Positions 1-8,894 of a stretch of 64,000 bases of DNA are shown here, one piece after another. Source of the stretch: Fidelibacterota bacterium (lineage in GTDB: Bacteria > Fidelibacterota > Marinisomatia > SCGC-AAA003-L08 > JACNLC01). The notes beneath the pieces are model-generated. The model was not told the origin of the DNA, did no database searches, and saw nothing but the letters and a program-made list of their open reading frames with translations. The stretch spans positions 1 to 64,000 of the forward strand of contig JAJRUW010000010.1 of NCBI GenBank assembly GCA_024277615.1, given 5' to 3'. Within the stretch, counting starts at the first letter, position 1; every line of letters starts with the position of its first letter. Both the position numbers and the translations under genes were made by a program.

Positions 1-2
1 TA

Positions 3-1919
3 CACAATGAGTACGAGCAGGTAAAATTGATCACTAATTCTCAAAACATCGGATTTGCTGCCGCAGTGAACGCCGCCCTGCAGCAAACTACCGGAGATTA
101 TCTGTGTTTACTGAATCCCGACACAATGATTAAAAGGGATACTTTAAGTGTATTGCTTAACTACCTTAAAAATAATGAAAGAGTAGGTATTGTCGGTTGT
201 AAAGTATTAGATGCTGACGGTAAACTTCAGCTGGCTTCGAGACGCAGTTTTCCGGCTCCGCTGGTGGTCCTGCCCAAGTTGCTCGGATTGCACCGGCTGT
301 TCCCGGGGAGTAAATTATTCGGGCAATATAATCTGACACATCTGGATCCGGATAAAATCCAGGAAGTTGATGCTGTAAGCGGAGCCTGCATGATGTTCCC
401 CCGGAATATGCTGGCTCGGGTGGGTAATTTTGACGAGCGTTTCTTCATGTATTTTGAAGATACGGATTACTGTTATCGCGTAAAACAGGAGGGTTACAAG
501 GTAATCTATAATCCCGAGACGCAGATCATTCACTACAAAGGGGAAAGTTTAAAACATGCCCCTTTCGATACCGTTAAGGCATTTCACGATTCCCTCTATA
601 AATTCTTTAAAAAACATTCTTCGGAGTTCAAGCCCTGGTGGCTGTTTGGTATTTTAATTCGACTGGCAATGTTTTTTACCAAGATATTGGCCGCCGTGGT
701 TCAGCGGCGAACGGCCATTGTATCCGGTGTTTTGGATTTTTTATCAATTGTCACGGCTTTTTTCATCTCCATCCTGTTCTGGTATCCGTACTACTATCAG
801 ACAAAACCCGATTTGGCGCTCTTTCTGCACCACTGGGATTTGATGGCCGTCTATACGGGGTTATGGTATGTTGTGGCGAACGGCCTGAAGCTGTATAAAA
901 AAAACCATCTGTCATACGGAAGAGCGCTGGTCATCGCCTGGGTGACTTTTCTGCTCACTAGCGCCCTGACCTATATGAGTGCCGTCTTCGCCTATTCGAG
1001 GGCTGTATTGTTATTCTCTTCCACCATAACAGGGTTCGGAGTTGCCTGCTGGCGAATCGGTGTCCAATTGCTGTATCGATACGGCGTTATTAACATAAAA
1101 CATAAGAATTCGCTTTTCACCAGACGGGCTCTGGTTTTAGGTGTGGATGCAGAAGCACGCCGGATCGGAGAATTACTTTATCAGTCCCCAACCTATAACT
1201 TCGACCTGGTTGGCTACATCTGTGATGATCCTGCTCAAATCGATCAGGAACGTCCGGAAATTCTGGGATTTACAGATAATCTGCCCACAATAATCCGCAA
1301 TAACCGGATCAATGAGATCATCATTCCGCAGAGAAATTACTCTGTGGACCGCATGGTTAGTATCATTCAGCTGGTCTCACGGCAGACGGTTGCCTTTAAG
1401 TTTGTGTCTGACGGCGAACATAATCTTATCGGCAAAGGAATCGTTGAAAATCTGGCAGGCGTTCCCCTGCTGGATATTGAATTTCCGCTGTTTGACCGCC
1501 TACACCTTTGGTCGAAACGCCTGTTTGATATCCTGCTGGCTGTTTTTCTCATCATTCTAACGAGTCCTTTTCATTTGTATTTCATCATCAGCAGGAAAAA
1601 AGAGCAACGCAGGATCTGGCAGTTGAATCATAAATTTGTTACCGTGACAGAGTATATCACGGCATTTCAAGGGCTGCGTGAGTTGCCATACTTGTTTTCG
1701 ATCTTGAGCGGACGGATGAGTTTTGTGGGCAGTGAGATTGTGGATTATTCGGAAAATGATCCAAATATTCTGTTCAAGCCGGGTCTCACCGGTCTGTCAC
1801 AATTGAAATCAATGCGGATCAAAAAAGAACACGTCCGGTCATTTGACCAGTACTATATTCAGAATCACTCGTTGATCTTTGATTTGGAAATACTTTTAAA
1901 AACACTATTGAGGATTTGA
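3..1919 (+). CDS. GT2 glycosyltransferase fused to a polyprenyl-phosphate sugar-transferase-like membrane domain (5' end cut off by window)
   Basis: The reading frame is open to the left edge, and HNEYEQVK precedes the TTG start offered by the ORF track. That start is therefore false and the gene begins outside the window. The first 200 or so residues form a GT2 catalytic domain with NIGFAAAVNAAL, the LLNPDT nucleotide-binding motif and FFMYFEDTDYCYRV. About four hydrophobic segments follow, then a Rossmann-like stretch (RRALVLGVDAEARRIGELL). The last part resembles WcaJ/WbaP phosphoglycosyl transferases (KRLFDILLAVFLIILTSP, KPGLTGLSQL). The usual DELPQ catalytic dyad reads RELPY, and the KFRSM-containing segment is much shortened, so the transferase end may be inactive. 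The likely role is transfer of sugars in lipopolysaccharide or capsule synthesis at the inner membrane. It overlaps accA by one base (TGATG). Confidence 0.8.
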   Translation, partial: HNEYEQVKLITNSQNIGFAAAVNAALQQTTGDYLCLLNPDTMIKRDTLSVLLNYLKNNERVGIVGCKVLDADGKLQLASRRSFPAPLVVLPKLLGLHRLFPGSKLFGQYNLTHLDPDKIQEVDAVSGACMMFPRNMLARVGNFDERFFMYFEDTDYCYRVKQEGYKVIYNPETQIIHYKGESLKHAPFDTVKAFHDSLYKFFKKHSSEFKPWWLFGILIRLAMFFTKILAAVVQRRTAIVSGVLDFLSIVTAFFISILFWYPYYYQTKPDLALFLHHWDLMAVYTGLWYVVANGLKLYKKNHLSYGRALVIAWVTFLLTSALTYMSAVFAYSRAVLLFSSTITGFGVACWRIGVQLLYRYGVINIKHKNSLFTRRALVLGVDAEARRIGELLYQSPTYNFDLVGYICDDPAQIDQERPEILGFTDNLPTIIRNNRINEIIIPQRNYSVDRMVSIIQLVSRQTVAFKFVSDGEHNLIGKGIVENLAGVPLLDIEFPLFDRLHLWSKRLFDILLAVFLIILTSPFHLYFIISRKKEQRRIWQLNHKFVTVTEYITAFQGLRELPYLFSILSGRMSFVGSEIVDYSENDPNILFKPGLTGLSQLKSMRIKKEHVRSFDQYYIQNHSLIFDLEILLKTLLRI

Positions 1920-2875
1920 TGTCAAAATATATTCTTGATTTTGAAACCCCGTTAAGGGAAATAGAAGAAAAAATTGACGCTCTGAAAGCTACCGGAATAA
2001 AAACCGGAGTCGATGTGAGTAGTAATATTAAACAATTGGAGAGTAAACTGAAACGCAAGAAAAAGTCCGTCTATGGCAAGCTCTCCAGATGGAACCGCGT
2101 TCAAATTGCCAGGCATCCACGACGTCCTCATTCCATGGATTATATTAATTTGATCACTTCTGAATTTTTTGAACTGCACGGTGACCGTAAATTTGCAGAT
2201 GACAAAGCCATCGTTGCAGGTTTTGGAGAGATTGATGAAAAACCGGTAATGATCGTTGCCCAGCAGAAAGGCCGTGGGACAAAAGAGAACCTGGCCCGGA
2301 ATTTCGGAATGGCACATCCGGAAGGATACCGCAAAGCGCTAAGGGTAATGAAACTGGCCGAAAAATTTGATATCCCGATCCTGACACTCATCGATACACC
2401 CGGGGCACATCCGGGGATCGGTGCGGAAGAAAGAGGCCAGGCGGAAGCCATAGCCCGGAACCTGATGGAGATGATTTTACTGAAAGTCCCCATTATCAAT
2501 ATCGTAATTGGCGAAGGTGCCTCCGGGGGTGCTTTGGGGATTGGTGTGGGTGACCGCCTGCTTTGTCTTGAAAACACCTGGTTTTCAGTAATCTCACCCG
2601 AGGGTTGCGCTTCAATCTTATTCCGTGATGCATCGAGGGCTAAAGAAGCCGCAGATGCCATGAAGGTTACTGCTCAGGACCTGTTAGAAATGAAGATCGC
2701 AGACAGGATTATCCCGGAACCATTAGGGGGAGCACATTTTAATGCTGAAGAAGCAGCTCTGAAACTGAAAAAGGCGTTTATGGAAGAATTGGTTCAACTC
2801 CGGGACCTCACACCGGAAAAGTTGATCGAGAAGCGCATTTTAAAATATGAATCCATCGGCAGATGGGCGGAGTGA
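1919..2875 (+). CDS. accA: Acetyl-CoA carboxylase carboxyltransferase subunit alpha
   Basis: AccA pairs with AccD to move the carboxyl group from carboxybiotin to acetyl-CoA, giving malonyl-CoA for fatty acid synthesis. The 318-residue length is normal. The N-terminal helix (LDFETPLREIEEKIDAL), DYINLITSEFFELHGDR, the DTPGAHPGIGAEERGQ stretch and the GEGASGGALGIGVGDR glycine-rich loop are all typical of the family. The ORF track starts at a TTG three bases upstream. The ATG overlapping the stop of the preceding gene is the better start. accB and accC lie some 45 kb away, and no accD is visible in the window. Confidence 0.96.
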   Translation: MSKYILDFETPLREIEEKIDALKATGIKTGVDVSSNIKQLESKLKRKKKSVYGKLSRWNRVQIARHPRRPHSMDYINLITSEFFELHGDRKFADDKAIVAGFGEIDEKPVMIVAQQKGRGTKENLARNFGMAHPEGYRKALRVMKLAEKFDIPILTLIDTPGAHPGIGAEERGQAEAIARNLMEMILLKVPIINIVIGEGASGGALGIGVGDRLLCLENTWFSVISPEGCASILFRDASRAKEAADAMKVTAQDLLEMKIADRIIPEPLGGAHFNAEEAALKLKKAFMEELVQLRDLTPEKLIEKRILKYESIGRWAE

Positions 2876-3186
2876 CTAAGTACCGGTAAAAATCCACATC
2901 AATGTACTGCTACTAATATTCCCAATCATAGAAAGTTTTCAGCAAACCGCAGAGAGATAGAGCAGTTCTTAAAACGGCGGGTCCTATGCTGCAATGATCT
3001 TCTTCAAAAGTATCCGGCTTTATATTGATTCAACGGGATAGGAGGTACCTTAAAATTCACTCAAAATACATAGGCTTTCAAGTGTTAAATTTAAGCCTTG
3101 TAATTCCCGTAAATTAAATTTGAAATGGTCATGCAATATTTGGCAATAAGAGATTGATTGAAAAACTTCACCAAACTGATTGATAA
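2876..3186 (+). other. Intergenic stretch without a recognisable gene
   Basis: About 310 bases between accA and folB. I see no convincing ORF, RNA gene, strong hairpin with T-tract or repeat. It presumably holds the promoter of the folB operon, but no clear promoter motif stands out. Confidence 0.4.
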
Positions 3187-3552
3187 ATGGGTAAAATCAG
3201 ACTGAACAATATTAAACTGTACGGCTATCATGGTTGCTTCCCGGAGGAGAAAAGTCTGGGACAGCCATTTGAAATCGATGTGGAGATTGACGCCGATTTG
3301 TCAAAGGCGGTAGCCGAGGATAAGCTCACCACCACAACGGATTATTCCATGATCCATAAGACCATTGAGAACGTCTTTACACAAAATAAATACAATCTGA
3401 TCGAGACTGCCGCAGATCGCATCTGTCAGGCTATTCTGGCACTGGATCATTTTAATACGGTCACCGTGAGAGTCCGGAAGATCAGCGCACCAATTGCCGG
3501 AGCATTTGATTCCATAGAAGTTGAAATCACACAGAACCGGAGCTCGAAATGA
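3187..3552 (+). CDS. folB: Dihydroneopterin aldolase
   Basis: FolB cleaves 7,8-dihydroneopterin to 6-hydroxymethyl-dihydropterin and glycolaldehyde in folate synthesis. At 121 residues it has the family length. It opens with the typical KIRLNNIKLYGYHGCFPEEK, where the YHG region and following Glu form the pterin site, and carries TTTDYSMIHKTIE and LIETAADRICQAIL. The C-terminal VRVRKISAPIAGAFDSIEVEI has the conserved catalytic-lysine and proline pattern (K.SAPI). It overlaps folK by four bases (ATGA), so the two consecutive folate steps are translationally coupled. Confidence 0.95.
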   Translation: MGKIRLNNIKLYGYHGCFPEEKSLGQPFEIDVEIDADLSKAVAEDKLTTTTDYSMIHKTIENVFTQNKYNLIETAADRICQAILALDHFNTVTVRVRKISAPIAGAFDSIEVEITQNRSSK

Positions 3553-4058
3553 AAGCATATCTCGGAATCGGCTCCAACCTCGGTGACCGTTTGGGGAATA
3601 TCAGGACTGCGCTTAGTTCTTTGTCTTCTGTCGATGGTTTCAGGGTAGTGGAAATCTCTCCTGTCTATGAGACGCCGCCGCTTTACAGGACTGACCAGGA
3701 AAAGTTCCTGAATTGTGTAATTGAAGTGGAAACGGATTTCACACCGCACAAATTACTGCAACTGCTTAAGACACATGAGGTCAGGTCGGGCCGGGTGCAG
3801 GCTCAACCGCGCTATTCCCCGCGACCGCTCGATCTGGATATTCTGGCTTATGAAAATCTTGAAATCCATCATAATATGCTGCAAATTCCCCATCCGAAAC
3901 TGTCTGAACGAAAATTTGTGCTTCAACCCTGGGCAGATATCGCACCGGATTTTGAAGTTCCCGGATCAGGTCGAACGGTACGTGAACTCTTGTTAAATTG
4001 CGGGGACACATCCGAGATTACTATTGTTAACACAAATCATTATCTGTTAATTGCATGA
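3549..4058 (+). CDS. folK: 2-amino-4-hydroxy-6-hydroxymethyldihydropteridine diphosphokinase
   Basis: FolK (HPPK) transfers pyrophosphate from ATP to 6-hydroxymethyl-dihydropterin, the step after FolB. The N-terminus AYLGIGSNLGDRLGNIRTAL, the substrate loop ISPVYETPPL, and RYSPRPLDLDILAYENL with IPHPKLSERKFVLQPWADIAP are diagnostic; the DLDIL aspartates bind the two magnesium ions. The 169-residue length is normal. The gene overlaps folB upstream and the deoxynucleoside kinase downstream by four bases each, so it sits inside an operon. Confidence 0.96.
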   Translation: MKAYLGIGSNLGDRLGNIRTALSSLSSVDGFRVVEISPVYETPPLYRTDQEKFLNCVIEVETDFTPHKLLQLLKTHEVRSGRVQAQPRYSPRPLDLDILAYENLEIHHNMLQIPHPKLSERKFVLQPWADIAPDFEVPGSGRTVRELLLNCGDTSEITIVNTNHYLLIA

Positions 4059-4699
4059 AATCGGCTTACTATATTACCATTGAAGGGACAATTGGTGTTG
4101 GAAAAACCAGCCTGGCCAAAATCTTGGCAGAACGACTGGATGCCCGGTTGGTGATGGAAGAATTCGAGGAAAATCCTTTTCTGGCAGATTTTTATAGAAA
4201 TCCCGAACAATATGCCTTCCAAACCCAGGTTTTTTTTCTGCTATCCCGCTATCGGCAGCAACTTGATCTGCAGCAGATGGAGCTGTTTACAAAGGCGGTG
4301 GTGGCTGATTATATGTTTGCCAAGGATCGCCTGTTTGCCTCGCTGAATCTCAATGATAAAGAGATGTCCCTCTACAACAGTGTCGCCAATTTACTGGAGA
4401 AAAACGTCACCTACCCGGACATGGTCATTTACCTGCAATCGGATACGGATCACCTCATGGATAATATTATGAAACGGGGCAGAGATTATGAGTTGAATAT
4501 GGATTGGAAATATATCGATGCCCTGAATATGGTGTATAACGAATATTTCTTCCGCTATGACAAAAGTCCACTCCTGATCATCAACACCAATGATATTGAT
4601 TTCGTCAACAACGAAAAAGATCTGGAAGAGATCCTTGCTTTTATCCGCACGCCTGTCCAGGGGACAAAATTCTTCAACCCCATAAAAAGCAAGTTCTGA
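4055..4699 (+). CDS. Deoxynucleoside kinase (deoxyadenosine/deoxyguanosine kinase type)
   Basis: A salvage kinase that phosphorylates a deoxynucleoside using ATP. Visible motifs are the P-loop EGTIGVGKTSLAK near the N-terminus, EEFEENPFLADFYRNP (substrate-binding Glu region), the DR motif in YMFAKDRLF, and the lid KRGRDYE supplying arginines. The 214-residue length fits the dNK/dGK family. The folK-dNK pairing with overlapping stop and start is, from memory, recurrent in Bacteroidota-related genomes. The exact substrate (dA, dG or broader) cannot be read from the sequence. Confidence 0.9.
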   Translation: MKSAYYITIEGTIGVGKTSLAKILAERLDARLVMEEFEENPFLADFYRNPEQYAFQTQVFFLLSRYRQQLDLQQMELFTKAVVADYMFAKDRLFASLNLNDKEMSLYNSVANLLEKNVTYPDMVIYLQSDTDHLMDNIMKRGRDYELNMDWKYIDALNMVYNEYFFRYDKSPLLIINTNDIDFVNNEKDLEEILAFIRTPVQGTKFFNPIKSKF

Positions 4700-4890
4700 T
4701 GAGTTTATTCCGGGTTATCATATTTGTTCTGCTGGGGTATTGGCTGTTAAGATCAATTGCAGAATACCTGAAAGGCCGGGATGATCACGGACCGGGAGCA
4801 GGGTCAGCACAAAGCCGGGGCAGCAAACAGAAATCCTCAAGGACGGCTGACATGGATATTCAGGATGCAGACTACGAGGATATTGAATGA
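4699..4890 (+). CDS. Small single-pass membrane protein (DUF4834-like)
   Basis: A 63-residue protein with one N-terminal hydrophobic helix (FRVIIFVLLGYWLLRSIAEYL) and a charged, low-complexity tail ending DADYEDIE. The plan, a short helix followed by a polar linker and an acidic DxDYEDI-type end, resembles DUF4834 proteins of Bacteroidota, which have no known function. It overlaps its neighbours on both sides (TGATG and ATGA), which supports translation despite its small size. The family match is by eye only. Confidence 0.65.
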   Translation: MSLFRVIIFVLLGYWLLRSIAEYLKGRDDHGPGAGSAQSRGSKQKSSRTADMDIQDADYEDIE

Positions 4891-5915
4891 AAGCCGTGAG
4901 AATACACCGGCACGGCGGGCCTGAAGTACTCAGTGTGGATGAAGTTCCCAGACCGGTCTGTCCCCGGGATAAAGTACTCGTACAGATGAAAGCCGCTGCG
5001 CTGAACCATCTCGACATCTGGGTCAGAAACGGACTCCCCGGTTTACAGCTGGATTTGCCGCTTGTCCTCGGATCCGACGGCGCCGGTATAATCAGCGAAG
5101 TCGGCCAATCCGTGAAAGGCCGCTCAGTTGGAGAGCGGGTCGTTATTCAGCCGAACCGGTTCTGCGGTAACTGTGAGCAGTGTCTTGCAGGAAGACAAAA
5201 TTACTGCGAAAAATTCGGGATCGTCGGAGAGACGGAAAACGGCGTCCAATGCGAATATTACCTTGCCGATCCCGTAAACCTCTATCCCATGGCCGATCAT
5301 CTTTCCTTTCCCGAGGCGGCATCCATGCAACTGGTGTTCCTGACGGCCCATCAGATGCTGGTAAAACGAGCCGCACTTAAAGCGGGCGAAACAGTTTTGA
5401 TTTACGGAGCGACTTCAGGCGTGGGATCGGCTGCAATCCAGATCGCAAAAGATTTGGGAGCGCGAGTAATTTCTACAGTAGGGAGTGAAGAAAAACGTAA
5501 TTTTGCCCTCGAATTGGGGGCCGGGCATGTATTCCTGCATTCAGATGAGCAATGGAGCCTGAAAGTCAAAGAACTGGTTGGCAGGAAGGGCGTCGATGTG
5601 ATTTTTGAACATCCGGGAGCAGCCACCTGGTCTCAGAGTTTACGACTCTTGGGGCGCGGAGGCAGGATTGTAACCTGCGGGGCAACCACGGGCCACGGAG
5701 TGAACCTTGATTTGAGACATCTGTTCATGAAACAACAAAGTATCCTGGGATCAACCATGAGTGATCTCGATACCTTTGCGAAAGTGATGGATAAAATTCA
5801 CGCAAAAAAATACCAACCCTATGTCGATCGCATATTCCCGCTGCAAGATGTCAGGGAGGCTCACGAGAGAATTGAGAACAGAGAACAAATGGGGAAGGTT
5901 GTGCTGGTTTTATGA
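4887..5915 (+). CDS. Zinc-type alcohol dehydrogenase / quinone oxidoreductase family protein
   Basis: A 342-residue medium-chain dehydrogenase/reductase. The Rossmann fold shows as VLIYGATSGVGSAAIQIAK, and a structural-zinc lobe is present (FCGNCEQCLAGRQNYC, four cysteines). The catalytic-zinc ligands of true alcohol dehydrogenases are not there: the usual GHE reads GSDGAG and the usual Cys position reads ALNHLD. It therefore more likely reduces quinones or enones with NAD(P)H than oxidises alcohols. Substrate unknown. It overlaps the small membrane gene upstream and the outer-membrane gene downstream by four bases each. Confidence 0.88.
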   Translation: MKAVRIHRHGGPEVLSVDEVPRPVCPRDKVLVQMKAAALNHLDIWVRNGLPGLQLDLPLVLGSDGAGIISEVGQSVKGRSVGERVVIQPNRFCGNCEQCLAGRQNYCEKFGIVGETENGVQCEYYLADPVNLYPMADHLSFPEAASMQLVFLTAHQMLVKRAALKAGETVLIYGATSGVGSAAIQIAKDLGARVISTVGSEEKRNFALELGAGHVFLHSDEQWSLKVKELVGRKGVDVIFEHPGAATWSQSLRLLGRGGRIVTCGATTGHGVNLDLRHLFMKQQSILGSTMSDLDTFAKVMDKIHAKKYQPYVDRIFPLQDVREAHERIENREQMGKVVLVL

Positions 5916-6523
5916 CCGGGAATTACACCGACACATCTTTCCGGACCTGCAGCCGTGGAGGCCCTGTTTTGCAGAACCGATGCCGTAAATTGAAACCGGT
6001 TCGCTCAAATATTGCCGTTCTGACCATGATCTTGTTTGTGTGCCAGATGGCATTTGCGGATGTCCACCAGGGTGCATCCGTCGGGATTACTAACAACGGT
6101 ACCGGATTCAATTATATTGTGGCTTATAATTATTCGGCTGTGCTTCAGTTTAATATCAGTGCCGGTTTGCATTTTGAGCGAAAAGAGATCAACTATGTGA
6201 TCTACGATTACGGTATTACAGAGGATACGAAAAAATTAGTGACTTATCTCCCGGTGAGCCTGGGATTTTCAAAAATATTGTTTGATGATGCCCTGGCCGG
6301 TTCGTTCAGGCCCCTAGTTTCCGTTGAGGCCGGCGTAATTACGGGTCTTGGCAGACTGCAGGCCCTTGCTTCACGGTCTTATGAATTTTCACCTCAATGG
6401 TCTGTCGGTCCCGGCATTCAATTCGGTTATGGTAAATCGAAAACGAGGATAGTGGTAGCATATACATCAAATGACAGAATCGATGGGGCCATGCTCATAA
6501 AATTCACCATTTTCTGGAAATAA
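5912..6523 (+). CDS. Putative small outer-membrane beta-barrel protein
   Basis: A 203-residue protein of unknown function. A hydrophobic export signal (NIAVLTMILFVCQMAFA) lies about 32 residues in, so either the leader is long or translation starts later, for example at a TTG shortly before LQNRC. The mature part alternates polar and hydrophobic residues (YIVAYNYSAVLQFNISAGLHF), contains YLPVSLGFSK, and ends in aromatic TIFWK. These are typical of outer-membrane barrels assembled by BamA. The ATG used overlaps the stop of the dehydrogenase gene. Confidence 0.6.
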   Translation: MTGNYTDTSFRTCSRGGPVLQNRCRKLKPVRSNIAVLTMILFVCQMAFADVHQGASVGITNNGTGFNYIVAYNYSAVLQFNISAGLHFERKEINYVIYDYGITEDTKKLVTYLPVSLGFSKILFDDALAGSFRPLVSVEAGVITGLGRLQALASRSYEFSPQWSVGPGIQFGYGKSKTRIVVAYTSNDRIDGAMLIKFTIFWK

Positions 6524-6534
6524 TTGGAGATTCG

Positions 6535-6879
6535 ATGAAAGATTGTCTGTTTTGTAAAATCATCCGCAGGGAAATTCCGGCAAAAATCGTAGATGAGAAT
6601 GAGAGTTGTTTAGCTTTCAAGGACATTGACCCGAAAGCGCCTGTACACATTCTCATAATCCCGAAAGAGCATCTGGGATCAACTCTCGATTTTTCGGATG
6701 AAAATATTTCCCTGTTGGCCGAGATGGGTCTAATGTCAAATTCGATCAGCAGAGAACTCGGTCTGAACGCAGGGGGTTACCGCTGGGTCATCAACACCGG
6801 TAAAGACGGCGGGCAGGCAGTTGACCATTTGCATTTGCATCTGCTCGGGGGTCGTAAAATGACTTGGCCTCCCGGATAA
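6535..6879 (+). CDS. HIT family nucleotide-binding protein (PKCI/HinT type)
   Basis: HinT-like proteins hydrolyse purine nucleoside phosphoramidates. The 114-residue length is typical. The N-terminal CLFCKIIRREIPAKIVDE, the AFKDIDPKAPVHILIIPKEH segment and the histidine triad HLHLHLLGG, whose central His is the nucleophile, are all present. A ribosome-binding sequence (TTGGAG) precedes the ATG. It closes the operon that begins at folB; a gap of about 120 bases with no feature separates it from smc. Confidence 0.95.
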   Translation: MKDCLFCKIIRREIPAKIVDENESCLAFKDIDPKAPVHILIIPKEHLGSTLDFSDENISLLAEMGLMSNSISRELGLNAGGYRWVINTGKDGGQAVDHLHLHLLGGRKMTWPPG

Positions 6880-6998
6880 GACACCAGTCCCGTGCAAAAA
6901 ATTCAATCAAAGCTAAAAGCATCCGCCAATATCCAAAGATACATAATTAACATATCATCAGGCCTTATGCCGGTGCAATCGTGCCTGTGAAGATATAG

Positions 6999-8867
6999 AT
7001 GTACATTTCAAATTTACATATACAGGGTTTCAAGTCCTTTCTAAATAAAACGGATCTTCAATTCGGTGAAGGTATCACGTCTATCGTTGGTCCTAATGGT
7101 TGCGGAAAATCGAACATCGTCGATGCCATAAGGTGGATTCTGGGAGAACAGAAAACTACCGTACTGCGTTCGCAGAAGATGGAAGATGTGATTTTCAAAG
7201 GCGCTAAAAATTATAAACCACTTGGTTTTTGTGAAGTGTCGCTGACGATCAACAATGATAAAGGACGCCTTCCGCTGGAATACACCGAAATTGAAATAAT
7301 GCGGCGCTTTTATCGCAGCGGTGAAAGTGAATATCTGCTCAATAAAGTACCCTGCAGGCTAAAAGATATCACAGGTCTCTTCATGGATTCGGGATTGAGT
7401 CCCAACGCTTATTCCGTCATCGAATTAAAAATGATAGACTCGATTATCTCGCACAACCCCGAGGAGCGTAAAAAATTATTCGAGGAAGCAGCGGGAATCA
7501 ATTATTATAAACAGCAGCGCAATACTACATTCAGGAAGCTGGAGGCTGCCCGCATTGATCTTGACCGCGTGGCAGACATTATTTTGGAAGTTGAGAATAA
7601 TGTCAATACGCTCAGGCTCCAGCTTAAACGCTTCGAACGTCACAAAAAACTTTCGGATAAATTGCTGTCTTCGGAAATTCTGCTGGCTCAGGCTGAAATC
7701 CAGCTGCTGGATATGGAAGCTGCCCCGCTGGAGGCCAAAGTGTCCGAGCGTCGCAGTCGCCAGACAGCGCTCTCAGGTCAGGTGAATCTGGATGAAGAGC
7801 TGATTGCTGAGACCCAGGGGAAATTTGAAGCGGCAAAGGTTGAACTGGATAACTACAGCCAATCGGTGGATGCCCTCGAAAAAAAACTGAGTGAGATCAA
7901 CAATAATCTGCTGATCTGGACAGAGCAAAAGAAAGCAGGGGAACTGCGGATAAAACAGTATAACGACGAATCCGTGCAGGCCGAAACGCGCATCGAGACG
8001 ATTCAACGTCAGATCGAAGAACTCAATCGCGAGATCACTGCGCTCAAGCCGAATATTGAAGCTCAAAAAGCAGTTTTCAGGAAAAAATCGCAGGAATATG
8101 ATGTGGTTGCGGCCCGATATCGTGAAGTCGAGAATCAATACCACACTTTGAGGAAAAAACTCGAGAAACAACTGGAACGCGTATATCAGGCTGAGTCCGG
8201 ATTTAACAAAACCAGGGCTGAAATTGAAGAAAAAAGACACCTGATCGAACGACTTCAGGAGCAGAAAAAAAGTTTTCTCGAAAGATTATCTGCCCAACAA
8301 TTTGAAGCGGATGAACTGCAGGGGAAATTGAATCAGATCGAAAGGATCAATTCCGGCTGGAGCCTCGAGATCGAAAACTTACAGGATGAACAGGCCAAAG
8401 CGGAGGATCTGCTGATTCGCGAAAAAGAGCTTTTTTCAAAAACACAATCCGGTTTATCGGCCTTAAATGCCCGCTATCAATTTTATCAAAAAATCATCTC
8501 TGCTCACGAAGGTAAACCCTCGGGTACAAAGTATATTCTGACACATCAGGATGATTTTAAGGGGATCATCGGTTGTGTTTCTGATCTGATCAGTGTTGAA
8601 GAGCCTCACCGGATAGCCGTTGAAACAGCACTGGGAGAAGCTCTTAATTATCTGGTGGTTGATACAACCGAGAATGCCCTTAAGAACCTCAGTTTGCTCA
8701 AACAAAAAACAGATTTCAGCATTAGTTTTGTGGCTCTTGATCTGCTGGAGCAAAAGTTCAAACCGGAGCAGGAGGGAAAACTACCAGGTAAAAACATTCT
8801 CTCTTTAATAAAATATGATCCTTCGCTTGCAACATTGTTTACAGTGCTGCTGGGGGATGTGCATTAG
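6999..8867 (+). CDS. smc: Chromosome segregation protein SMC, N-terminal part (interrupted by in-frame TAG)
   Basis: SMC is the ATPase of the bacterial condensin complex with ScpA and ScpB. This half carries the N-terminal ATPase lobe with Walker A VGPNGCGKSN (about residues 30-39), the first long coiled coil and most of the hinge (KGIIGCVSDLISVE, VETALGEALNYLVV). It ends at a TAG just after LLGDVH, in the middle of the hinge. The frame reopens immediately as VETAGQLRNLTSEYRSRYNW and continues as the rest of SMC, in the same frame and without an indel. Read through, the protein would be about 1188 residues, a normal SMC length. Alone this half lacks Walker B and the signature motif, so it could not act as an ATPase. 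Confidence 0.93.
   Translation: MYISNLHIQGFKSFLNKTDLQFGEGITSIVGPNGCGKSNIVDAIRWILGEQKTTVLRSQKMEDVIFKGAKNYKPLGFCEVSLTINNDKGRLPLEYTEIEIMRRFYRSGESEYLLNKVPCRLKDITGLFMDSGLSPNAYSVIELKMIDSIISHNPEERKKLFEEAAGINYYKQQRNTTFRKLEAARIDLDRVADIILEVENNVNTLRLQLKRFERHKKLSDKLLSSEILLAQAEIQLLDMEAAPLEAKVSERRSRQTALSGQVNLDEELIAETQGKFEAAKVELDNYSQSVDALEKKLSEINNNLLIWTEQKKAGELRIKQYNDESVQAETRIETIQRQIEELNREITALKPNIEAQKAVFRKKSQEYDVVAARYREVENQYHTLRKKLEKQLERVYQAESGFNKTRAEIEEKRHLIERLQEQKKSFLERLSAQQFEADELQGKLNQIERINSGWSLEIENLQDEQAKAEDLLIREKELFSKTQSGLSALNARYQFYQKIISAHEGKPSGTKYILTHQDDFKGIIGCVSDLISVEEPHRIAVETALGEALNYLVVDTTENALKNLSLLKQKTDFSISFVALDLLEQKFKPEQEGKLPGKNILSLIKYDPSLATLFTVLLGDVH
8865..8867 (+). other. In-frame TAG codon inside smc
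   Basis: Single nonsense codon in the sequence cat-tag-gtt-gaa within the hinge region. The flanking frame is unchanged. In other SMC proteins this position is usually hydrophobic, so a one-base change from TTG or TGG is one possible origin. TAG terminates pgk, efp and accC normally in this window, so genome-wide reassignment of TAG is not supported. Confidence 0.85.
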
Positions 8868-8894
8868 GTTGAAACGGCCGGACAGCTTCGTAAT

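Noticed and set aside
2140-2661. 173-residue - strand ORF opposite accA
   Set aside because: Shadow of a highly conserved gene; no independent coding signal.
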